NCBI GenBank assembly: GCA_026706505.1
Contig: JAPOYQ010000154.1
Coordinates: 1 to 5,938 of the forward strand
Length of the DNA stretch: 5,938 nucleotides
Source of the DNA: Gemmatimonadota bacterium
Lineage (GTDB): Bacteria > Latescibacterota > UBA2968 > UBA8231
Direction: 5' to 3'
The position numbers and the translations under genes were made by a program. The notes under the pieces are model-generated. The model saw only the letters and a list, made by a program, of their open reading frames with translations, searched no databases and was not told where the DNA came from. Positions 1-5,693 of the stretch are shown here, piece by piece. Within the stretch, counting starts at the first letter, position 1. Every line of letters begins with the position of its first letter.

Positions 1-1
1 G

Positions 2-922
2 CAGCTGCGAGGAGAAACCCAAAGCACTATCGGCATTGGCGAGGACTGGAGCGAGTGGAGCAATTTTTACCAACGCTCCGGCGAGCAGTTCCTCTCCCCT
101 AGTCCGCGCCGTTTCGTCCAAGTCCAGCTCATCCTTAGCTCAGACCGCCCGACCACCGCGCCGACTGTGCGCGCCTTGGAGATCGAATTTACCGACGCCT
201 TCCTCGCTGGGGTCACCGGCGAGGTACTGCCGCGCACGACCGAGGCGGGCGTGCCCCAGCTTTTTTCGTTCCACATAACGCCGGAGTTCGCGTCGCGTAA
301 CCCCGGGTTTAACCGCCTTTTGCTGCAAACCCCGTCGCCTGCCGACCCCGATGCGGTCGTCCTCACCATAGGCGGTGCTGAAGCCGAGCCGGCCGCGGTG
401 CGCGTCGCCGATGATTCGTTACTTGTGGAACTGCCGCGCGCAGTGCGGCGCGAGGAAGTTGCGCTGACTTTTAGTACGGTCGTAGAGCGCAATGCCACGC
501 TCTTCCGGGCCTTCGTCGGCAACGACCGGCAGCTAGAGGTCTGGCAGCCGGTCGATCCGGTGCGCCGCGCCGCTACGACTGTGTATTTGCCCAGTGTCCC
601 GGGCACCGACCGGTTGATCGCCAATCTCTCGGTGCAGTCGTTCATCAGCCCCAATGGAGATGGGATCGGCGACGTTGCGGAAATCCGCTTCCACGTATTG
701 AAGACGGACGCGCCGGCCCAAGTGCGGATCTACACCCTCGATGGCCGGCTCGTCCGCGTCCTTGAGGGCCAGCACCAGCCCGACCAGTCCTACCTCTACA
801 TCTGGGCCGGTCAAGATCAGGACGAGCGCATAGTTCCTCCCGGTTCGTACCTGTGCCGGGTGGAGGTGGAAGCCCAAGCTGGGGCCGCGAGCCAGCACCG
901 CATTATCAGCGTGGCTTACTAG
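2..922 (+). CDS. Large secreted protein with C-terminal FlgD-Ig-like domain (5' partial)
   Basis: The frame is open from base 2 to the TAG at 920-922, giving 306 residues; the start lies upstream of the window. No in-window start is convincing: the first GTG in frame, at 167, reads as a valine inside a continuous domain. Residues about 12-62 (W16, W19, the RRFVQVQLIL stretch at 36-45, then TAPTVRALEIEF) follow the pattern of a beta-sandwich, galactose-binding-like module common in exported proteins. Two beta-rich stretches follow. Residues about 208-300 form a FlgD-Ig / gliding-motility-type C-terminal domain: SPNGDG at 216-221, a beta strand with IRFHV, LDGRLVRVLE at 246-255, W268 and PPGSYLCRV at 279-287. 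In this family such domains end long extracellular or surface proteins and can act as export or anchoring signals. Function and substrate are unknown. The stop is 6 bases from the stop of the convergent lyase gene. Confident for the C-terminal domain, weak for the N-terminal part. Confidence 0.85.
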   Translation, partial: QLRGETQSTIGIGEDWSEWSNFYQRSGEQFLSPSPRRFVQVQLILSSDRPTTAPTVRALEIEFTDAFLAGVTGEVLPRTTEAGVPQLFSFHITPEFASRNPGFNRLLLQTPSPADPDAVVLTIGGAEAEPAAVRVADDSLLVELPRAVRREEVALTFSTVVERNATLFRAFVGNDRQLEVWQPVDPVRRAATTVYLPSVPGTDRLIANLSVQSFISPNGDGIGDVAEIRFHVLKTDAPAQVRIYTLDGRLVRVLEGQHQPDQSYLYIWAGQDQDERIVPPGSYLCRVEVEAQAGAASQHRIISVAY

Positions 923-928
923 GTTATA

Positions 929-2782
929 CTACTCGATTTCCAGTCGTATGGCGTCGTACGCGATACAGCCGGGGCCGGAACCGCTTTCGCCTTTTTCTTC
1001 TCCTTGCACGTACCGATTGCCCAAAGCATGCCGCAGGGAGACCGCGTTCGCGCCGCTGCTGAGTAGTCCGGCGTCGAAGACGATCTCCTCCACGCTGTAG
1101 CGCGTCGATTGTCTGGCGCTGCGATAGCTGTCTCCACCGGTGCTCGCTACCCTGACGACGCCCACTTCCGCGTCGTTGACCCAAACCTGCAACTCAGCCG
1201 CTGCCTTGTTGTCCCCCAATCCCCGTGCATTGTGCCCTCTGGCGATGGCGATGCCAAAAGTCAGCACTGCCTTGCCCGTGGGCTTTTCGTCCAAATCGAA
1301 TGCGATATTCCAGGCGTTGTTTTGGCTATACCAGTTCCAATGCGCGAAGTTCCAGTCTTCGCGCTCTTGGCTCTTGCCGATTACAAAGTTGACGTCCTGC
1401 GGAAAGTCGGTCGGATAACGACGCCATAGCCCCCAATGGTGAAAGTCGTCGCCATTGGCGAATTCCCCCGGCGACCGATCGGCTGTCCCGATCTGCCAAA
1501 CGCGTCGGCCGCGCACGACCCGCTGCCACGTCAGACGGCCTACAGCCGTCTCCTCTCCAGCCGTGACCACGATTCCGTCCCGTTTGAATTCATAAAACTG
1601 ATCGGCACCTAGCGCGAAGAGCGCGTAGCGGCCCGGGCGGACTTGTTGCAGGCGAAAGCGCCCGTTCGCATCGGTGCGAGTCCAGAAGTGATATCCTTTG
1701 TTCTCCTGCGACCAGTGGGTCCCTTCCGGTGTGAGAATTACCCACGCATCGACAACCGGAGTGCCGTCGTCGAAAACGAGCTGGCCGGCCGCTTCGCCGC
1801 GCTCAAGTGGAAACAATTCGTGCGCCATCCATGCAAACGGCCACTTTTGCGCGACGGTTGCCACGCGCGCTTTGGCGTCGCTCCACAGGCTGTTGTAATT
1901 GCCGCCGCTATTGAGATAGATAAACGCGGGACCGTATATCTTTTGCCAGTTCGTCCCGTCCTCGGGCGAGAACTCGATCTCGTAGCCGCCCCGATGCACG
2001 CAGTGCGCCTGCCAGACGATGACGGGAGTCTTCGCCGTCTGATGGCTCGTCAGCAAGACGCGGAACGGTGCCGAGCCATAGTATTCCCCACTAGCTTGGA
2101 TCCACCACACGCCAGCTTGCGGCCCGGCCCAGCCGTATACATTGAAGTTGTCATCTTCGATCGCGTGACAGTAATCGTATTTGCTAACTACGCGCCCGTC
2201 CGCAAGGACAAATGTGGCATCCATGATCTGTTTGGCTGCGCCTTCTTCCTCGCAGGTGTGGCTTGCGTGGCGGCGGATCTCGTCAACGGCGATATAATCG
2301 AAGTACTGCGGGACAAGACGGAGGTTGTAGGCGTATTGCGTGATAGAGCCGGCGGGCATTTGCGCGTCGTGGGCCGCGGTCATGTAGAGGTAAAATCCCG
2401 GCTCACCCTGCCGCAGCACGTAGTGGAGCGCAGTGCGAAAGAAGAGAGGCTCCGCTGGCTCGCGGACGAAAGCCACTTCCGCTAGTTCGTCGGATTGCCG
2501 CAGCACGTTGGCTCGGCCTGCCAGCACCGAGAATTTCTGGCGCAGCGGTGCTCCCGCCGCGTCGTATCCGTTGCCGTTGCAATTCCAGTAGCCACTGCTA
2601 GCCAAGTTGGGCCCGCCGCGCAGGGAAAGCTCCTGCAGGATGCCGTCCTCGCGGATCCCCAGACGCACCAGCCCGTTGTCGATGATAATCATCGCCCCCG
2701 TCTGCAGTGTCACCGGCTGGGTCATAGCATTAGCTCCTGTGCTCGCGGCGAGAATCAGTTGTATGCAAAGTATAGCTTTCAT
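929..2782 (-). CDS. Secreted rhamnogalacturonan endolyase, polysaccharide lyase family 4
   Basis: The 617-residue product matches the three-domain PL4 layout. PL4 enzymes cut the rhamnose-galacturonate backbone of rhamnogalacturonan I by beta-elimination. Residues 1-19 are a signal peptide (MK, hydrophobic core, ANA cleavage site) with no lipobox, so export to periplasm or outside is expected. Catalytic beta-sandwich, about 25-320: LHYVLRQGEPGFYLY near 119-133, SKYDY with K201 and LTSHQ with H247. By comparison with plant and Aspergillus enzymes, K201 and H247 are the probable catalytic Lys/His pair. YGPAFIYLN lies at 283-291. FnIII-like domain, about 333-415: NGRFRLQQVRPGRYALFA at 373-390. 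CBM-like domain, about 425-617: WQIGTADRSPGEF at 429-441, YPTDFPQDVNFVIGKS near 456-471. The length is normal. The ATG at 2782 is preferred over an in-frame TTG at 2794, because GGAAG lies 5 bases upstream and the signal peptide begins there. Divergent from the CBM9-like gene. Confidence 0.9.
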   Translation of the reverse strand: MKAILCIQLILAASTGANAMTQPVTLQTGAMIIIDNGLVRLGIREDGILQELSLRGGPNLASSGYWNCNGNGYDAAGAPLRQKFSVLAGRANVLRQSDELAEVAFVREPAEPLFFRTALHYVLRQGEPGFYLYMTAAHDAQMPAGSITQYAYNLRLVPQYFDYIAVDEIRRHASHTCEEEGAAKQIMDATFVLADGRVVSKYDYCHAIEDDNFNVYGWAGPQAGVWWIQASGEYYGSAPFRVLLTSHQTAKTPVIVWQAHCVHRGGYEIEFSPEDGTNWQKIYGPAFIYLNSGGNYNSLWSDAKARVATVAQKWPFAWMAHELFPLERGEAAGQLVFDDGTPVVDAWVILTPEGTHWSQENKGYHFWTRTDANGRFRLQQVRPGRYALFALGADQFYEFKRDGIVVTAGEETAVGRLTWQRVVRGRRVWQIGTADRSPGEFANGDDFHHWGLWRRYPTDFPQDVNFVIGKSQEREDWNFAHWNWYSQNNAWNIAFDLDEKPTGKAVLTFGIAIARGHNARGLGDNKAAAELQVWVNDAEVGVVRVASTGGDSYRSARQSTRYSVEEIVFDAGLLSSGANAVSLRHALGNRYVQGEEKGESGSGPGCIAYDAIRLEIE

Positions 2783-2787
2783 GTATT

Positions 2788-2792
2788 CTTCC
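2788..2792 (-). promoter_or_regulatory. Ribosome binding site of the PL4 lyase
   Basis: On the minus strand GGAAG is followed by five bases and then the ATG at 2782. The alternative TTG start at 2794 overlaps this motif, which argues that the ATG is the true start. Confidence 0.6.
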
Positions 2793-2803
2793 AAGTAGAG
2801 GCA

Positions 2804-2831
2804 TTGCGATTATATATTATGCTGCTAATAT
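2804..2831 (+). promoter_or_regulatory. Candidate promoter for the CBM9-like gene
   Basis: TTGCGA (2804-2809), a 16-base spacer and TAATAT (2826-2831) make a moderate sigma-70-like match, about 47 bases upstream of the ATG at 2879. It occupies the same segment as the minus-strand candidate, so the two polymerases would compete or share a regulator. I saw no clear operator palindrome. Confidence 0.3.
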
Positions 2832-2835
2832 ACAA
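2809..2835 (-). promoter_or_regulatory. Candidate promoter for the PL4 lyase
   Basis: On the minus strand a perfect TATAAT (2814-2809) is preceded by TTGTAT (2835-2830) with a 15-base spacer, shorter than the ideal 17. It lies in an AT-rich patch of otherwise GC-rich DNA, about 26 bases upstream of the lyase start, so the leader would be short. It overlaps the plus-strand candidate. This assumes a standard sigma-70 consensus in an unknown phylum. Confidence 0.35.
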
Positions 2836-2868
2836 CCTTCAGTTTTATCCTAGTCGGCGAACCAACGC

Positions 2869-2872
2869 GAGG
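2869..2872 (+). promoter_or_regulatory. Ribosome binding site of the CBM9-like gene
   Basis: GAGG is followed by six bases and then the ATG at 2879. The next in-frame ATG (2885) would be 12 bases away, so 2879 is the better start. The open frame running back to 2495 has no support, because it crosses the promoter region and lies antisense to the lyase. Confidence 0.6.
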
Positions 2873-2878
2873 AAAGAT

Positions 2879-3823
2879 ATGACGATGGCTAGCGACATGT
2901 ACGCGCATTGCTGCGGTCTATTCAGGGCATTCCTCTTAAGCCTAGTCCTGACCGTTCCCATAACTAGTATCGCGTCTGCCCATGTAGGCGTCACGGTCCC
3001 ATTTGTCGAGGTGCCCGATCCCGCGGCGATAGCTATAGATGGCGACGATGGCGACTGGGCCTTTTTCGATACCCATCTCGCGTTGGACCGAGAGGGATTC
3101 TTCGACCGCGAATCGGATCACGTCAATGCGGCCGACTTCGACTTTACCATCTACACCGCTTGGAGTCCACCTCCCGACAATAGCTGGTACTGCTTTGCCC
3201 GGATCAGCGACGATACCCTCAAAATCGAAAACGAAGACCCCCTCAAGTGGTGGCGGGACGATACGCTGTCGATTACCGTGGATTCCGACCACTCTGGCGG
3301 TAGTATCTACGGGTTCACCCGCGAGGAACTGGTCAACGGCCAACGCTACTACGCCCGGGTGCTGCCGTTGAAGCACCCGCGCCTCCCTCACGGCCAGGCT
3401 GGCTTTCTCGACCAGCACCACGACCCTTTCTTAGAGGAGTTCCTGTGGGCGATGCACAAACCCCACTTCGATATCGCTTGGACGATGCGCCCGCCCGACG
3501 CGGCCAACGGCACTTTGCACGTCGAATATACCTTCGAGTGGAAAGCGACCCTGTGGGATGTGCTGGGGCCGAGCTTGGAGGAGAGCAAGCGGCACGTTTT
3601 CGCGCCGGGGCAGACACTGCACATGGGATTCCGGCTGCTCGATGCCGACCGGCCGGGGTCGGGGCGCAAGCACTCGATGTACATTCTAGGCGGCCATCAG
3701 CATCAGGACCGCAACGCCGACCGGATGCCCGATTTTCGCACCATTACTTTAGATGAGGCGCAAAACTGGCGTATGCCTGTGGAGCAGGATGTGGTGCAAC
3801 CGTCCTCTGTGGACGGTAAATGA
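2879..3823 (+). CDS. Exported protein with CBM9-like (DOMON-like) carbohydrate-binding fold
   Basis: The product has 314 residues. The N-terminus (1-34) is a signal peptide: a polar n-region, the hydrophobic core AFLLSLVLTVPITSIASA and cleavage after ASA at about 34. The rest looks like the CBM9-like family found in xylanases and many uncharacterised exported proteins. The signs are IDGDDGDWAFFD at 53-64 (family pattern IDGxxxDW), NSWYCFARISDDTL at 101-114 (a strand ending in DDTL), WWRDDTLSITVDSDHSGG at 124-141 and a late strand VEYTFEW at 215-221. Family members bind sugars and some coordinate calcium. A stretch rich in His and Pro (about 165-200) interrupts the fold, and DRNADRMPDF at 277-286 resembles a calcium loop. 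No catalytic domain is visible, so a binding or sensing role is likelier than hydrolysis. It is divergent from the lyase and 41 bases upstream of the amidohydrolase on the same strand. Ligand unknown. Confidence 0.8.
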   Translation: MTMASDMYAHCCGLFRAFLLSLVLTVPITSIASAHVGVTVPFVEVPDPAAIAIDGDDGDWAFFDTHLALDREGFFDRESDHVNAADFDFTIYTAWSPPPDNSWYCFARISDDTLKIENEDPLKWWRDDTLSITVDSDHSGGSIYGFTREELVNGQRYYARVLPLKHPRLPHGQAGFLDQHHDPFLEEFLWAMHKPHFDIAWTMRPPDAANGTLHVEYTFEWKATLWDVLGPSLEESKRHVFAPGQTLHMGFRLLDADRPGSGRKHSMYILGGHQHQDRNADRMPDFRTITLDEAQNWRMPVEQDVVQPSSVDGK

Positions 3824-3850
3824 GTTGCGTGGCTATGGTTATAATAAAAA

Positions 3851-3856
3851 AAGGAG
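3851..3856 (+). promoter_or_regulatory. Strong ribosome binding site of the amidohydrolase
   Basis: AAGGAG, eight bases before the ATG at 3865, is the best Shine-Dalgarno match in the window. It favours 3865 over the upstream in-frame ATG at 3820, which overlaps the preceding stop codon (ATGA) and would add 15 residues not typical of the family. Confidence 0.75.
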
Positions 3857-3864
3857 CGATTCCG

Positions 3865-4695
3865 ATGATCATCGATACTCACACTCATTTCTACGATCCA
3901 TTCAGACCCCAGGGCGTACCTTGGCCGGAGAAAGACGACAAAATTCTCTACCGGCGCGCGCTGCCCGAAGACTACAAGGCCCTAGCCGTGCCCGAAGGCG
4001 TAACGGGCACGGTCATGGTCGAGTGCAGCCCTTGGGTCGAGGACAACCAATGGGTTCTCGACTTGGCCGCCGCCGATCCTTTCATCGTGGGATTGGTCGG
4101 CCATCTCGAGCCCGACGACCCGAACTTTGCCGCTGACCTAAAGCGCTTTGCCGCCGACCCTGTTTTCGTCGGAATCCGCGCCCGCGTAGATGTAGCGGAA
4201 AGTCACGGCTTGGATGCCGCTGAAATGCTAGTAGCCAACGATCTAGAGCTAGACACGGGTTTACACGAGGGCGTGCCCGCGCTGGCAGAGCGCTTCCCCG
4301 AGTTGCGCATTGTCGTCAACCACATCGGCGGCATCCCCATCGACGGTGGCCCGCCCGATCCGGCGCGGCTGGAATTGATGCGCCAAGCCGCGGCCCATCC
4401 GCAGATTTATTGCAAGGTGTCGGGGCTGATGGATTTGCGCAGCCAAGTCAAGCCAGCGCCGACAGATGTGGACTTTTACGTTCCGGTGCTCGACGCGCTG
4501 TGGGATTTGTTTGGGGAGGATCGGCTGATTTACGGCAGCGACTGGCCTGTATCCGACCGCAGTGGCCGCGAGTACGCGGACATACAGCGCTTGGTGATGA
4601 CGTATTTTACTGCGCGCGGCGAAGAGGCGACGGAGAAATACTTCTGGCGCAATGCCAAAGCCGCCTATAAGTGGATTGATCGCGCCGAAGCATAG
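3865..4695 (+). CDS. Metal-dependent amidohydrolase, COG3618/Amidohydro_2 type (possible lactonase)
   Basis: The 276-residue product is a TIM-barrel hydrolase of the amidohydrolase superfamily and has no signal peptide, so it is cytoplasmic. It opens with the metal-binding IDTHTH (H6, H8). It then has VGIRARVD near 102-109, LDTGLHEG at 129-136, FPELRIVVNHIGG at 144-156 with H153, YCKVSGL at 182-188, and YGSDWPV at 223-229 with D226, the usual C-terminal catalytic Asp. The length is normal for the group. Characterised relatives include sugar lactonases (L-fucono- and L-rhamnono-lactone hydrolases) and 2-pyrone-4,6-dicarboxylate lactonase. A role in opening a lactone from rhamnose or uronate breakdown would suit the lyase next door, but that is inference from context. 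It probably shares a transcript with the upstream CBM9-like gene. It converges on the HAD gene with five bases between stops. Confidence 0.85.
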   Translation: MIIDTHTHFYDPFRPQGVPWPEKDDKILYRRALPEDYKALAVPEGVTGTVMVECSPWVEDNQWVLDLAAADPFIVGLVGHLEPDDPNFAADLKRFAADPVFVGIRARVDVAESHGLDAAEMLVANDLELDTGLHEGVPALAERFPELRIVVNHIGGIPIDGGPPDPARLELMRQAAAHPQIYCKVSGLMDLRSQVKPAPTDVDFYVPVLDALWDLFGEDRLIYGSDWPVSDRSGREYADIQRLVMTYFTARGEEATEKYFWRNAKAAYKWIDRAEA

Positions 4696-5335
4696 CGATT
4701 CTAGAATTTATTGAAGTGATAGAGGAGTTCGTTGAAGCTATAGATCGCCGTACTCTCACCTCCGTCACTATACTCTTCTGTACTATTATTTATCTTGCAA
4801 AGTATAGTTTGTATGCCGAACTCATTCGCGGCTGCTATATTTTTCTCTCTATCGTCAACAAATAGCATCTGCGTTGGTTTTACATTTGAGTCTCTAATCA
4901 GGACATCATAGATGTTAGGAGAAGGTTTTCTAATTTTTAAATCGCCGCTTATAAACCATCTTTCTATGTATTGGTCTAACTGAAATTTTCTTCGCAATTT
5001 AATTGACCATTCCGATACATCATTAGACAAACAGTAAATAGGGGCTTCAACTTGGTTCTTGAAGACAGCTAAAAAATCTAATAGACCAACAGATAGTTGA
5101 TGTCTATCAAGGTACTCATCTTCAAGGTTATAATCGACCCCGACTTTGGCCCAAAATTCTTCAGAAGAAAATTCGCCTAAGCTAGCCCGTGTATAAAGAT
5201 CTTCGATGGTTTTTTTGTCTATATTCGATCCTTTCTCCCTAATAAATGGCACTAGTAATTCTTTTACGTCATCACAGCTCTGATATATAACTCCCATAGC
5301 ATCTAGAACGAGGATCTTGTTAATGTTCATCTCTT
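4696..5335. other. AT-rich compositional island containing the HAD gene
   Basis: Hand counts give 220 G+C in the 600 bases 4741-5340 (about 37%), with individual 60-base blocks from 28% to 42%. Sample blocks on either side are 65% (4261-4320, amidohydrolase) and 53% and 62% (5401-5520, hicB). The left border coincides with the end of the amidohydrolase. The right border lies near 5335, just upstream of the internal HAD ATG at 5330. This suggests the gene arrived from an AT-rich donor. No transposase, integrase or convincing flanking repeat is visible. Confidence 0.75.
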
Positions 5336-5369
5336 TCAGACTTTCGCGGTCGAGGGACAGGTGTTTCAT
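4701..5369 (-). CDS. HAD-superfamily hydrolase (subfamily IA-like)
   Basis: The product has up to 222 residues and shows the four HAD motifs with a helical cap between I and II. Motif I is LVLDAMGVIY with nucleophile D23, motif II CLSND with S115, motif III RKPSP with K148, and motif IV LFVDDREKN with D172 and D173. HAD enzymes mostly dephosphorylate small metabolites; the substrate here is unknown. The residue two after the nucleophile is Met (M25) rather than the usual acid/base Asp, as in some other HAD branches. Two starts are possible. The ATG at 5369 directly follows the hicB stop (TAAATG) and suits translational coupling. The ATG at 5330 (M14) begins exactly where AT-rich DNA and HAD homology begin, and a weak AAAGAG sits right against it. 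The first 13 residues are encoded by GC-rich sequence and may not be native. The gene is AT-rich throughout, unlike its neighbours, and appears horizontally acquired. Confidence 0.85.
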   Translation of the reverse strand: MKHLSLDRESLKEMNINKILVLDAMGVIYQSCDDVKELLVPFIREKGSNIDKKTIEDLYTRASLGEFSSEEFWAKVGVDYNLEDEYLDRHQLSVGLLDFLAVFKNQVEAPIYCLSNDVSEWSIKLRRKFQLDQYIERWFISGDLKIRKPSPNIYDVLIRDSNVKPTQMLFVDDREKNIAAANEFGIQTILCKINNSTEEYSDGGESTAIYSFNELLYHFNKF

Positions 5370-5693
5370 TTATCGCCAAGCTGTTGCTAATTGGTCTGCA
5401 ATCCACTGGTTCAAACTCTTACCTTCGCGTTGCGCTCGCACGTAAATCTCGCGGTGCAACGCCGGTGGCAAACGAAGCATCAAGCGGCCAGAAAAGGGTT
5501 TGTCCGGTGTTTCGCCGCGCTCTTGGCAGAAAGCCAAGTAATCTTCTACCGATTCTCGGAAGGCTCGCTCCAGTTCCTCAACCGTCCGTCCTTGAAACGT
5601 GACGACGTCTTTGAGATCGAGTACCTCGCCGTGAAAGAGACCCGCCTTATCGTCGAACTCGACGTGGCCTGTATAGCCTTTATGATTCAGCAT
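5370..5693 (-). CDS. hicB: HicB-family antitoxin
   Basis: The 107-residue product is a two-domain type II antitoxin. Residues about 1-58 are the partial RNase H-like HicB fold that binds and masks the toxin: GYTGHVEFDDKAGLFHGEV, then TFQGRTVEELERAFRESVEDYLAFC. Residues about 69-103 are a ribbon-helix-helix DNA-binding segment: GRLMLRLPPALHREIYVRA, then GKSLNQWIADQL. HicB proteins of this form usually repress their own operon through the C-terminal domain. The start ATG lies inside the end of hicA (14-base overlap), and GAGG is nine bases upstream, so the pair is translationally linked. The stop TAA is followed with no gap by the first possible HAD start. The length is normal and the gene appears intact. 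The operator and promoter must lie to the right, outside the window. Confidence 0.92.
   Translation of the reverse strand: MLNHKGYTGHVEFDDKAGLFHGEVLDLKDVVTFQGRTVEELERAFRESVEDYLAFCQERGETPDKPFSGRLMLRLPPALHREIYVRAQREGKSLNQWIADQLATAWR

Noticed and set aside
67..654. Minus-strand open frame opposite the first gene
   Set aside because: Its translation is low complexity, rich in Arg and Ser. The plus-strand frame has a recognisable domain and is open across the whole stretch.
1643..2485. Long plus-strand open frame (280 codons) opposite the lyase
   Set aside because: It is a GC-rich antisense shadow of a well-supported PL4 gene, with no recognisable domain or ribosome site.
2783..2794. TTG start at 2794 for the lyase
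   Set aside because: It overlaps the GGAAG ribosome site and puts charged residues before a signal peptide that begins at the ATG at 2782.
2495..2878. In-frame extension of the CBM9-like gene by 128 codons
   Set aside because: It lies antisense to the start of the lyase and crosses the promoter region. A signal peptide and a good ribosome site begin at 2879.
3840..3845. TATAAT just before the amidohydrolase as a separate promoter
   Set aside because: The only TTG-type -35 candidate (3825-3830) is nine bases away, too close. The short 41-base gap fits co-transcription better.
3820..3864. Upstream ATG start for the amidohydrolase overlapping the previous stop
   Set aside because: The added residues are not family-like, and the strong AAGGAG at 3851-3856 is correctly spaced for 3865.
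4698..4707. ATTCTAGAAT palindrome as a bidirectional terminator
   Set aside because: The stem would be five AT-rich pairs with no loop, too weak to terminate transcription, and it overlaps a coding end.
4706..5373. Direct repeat ATTTAT at 4706-4711 and 5368-5373 flanking the HAD gene, as a target-site duplication
   Set aside because: Six AT-only bases could match by chance in this composition, flanking bases do not extend the match, and no terminal inverted repeats or transposase are present.
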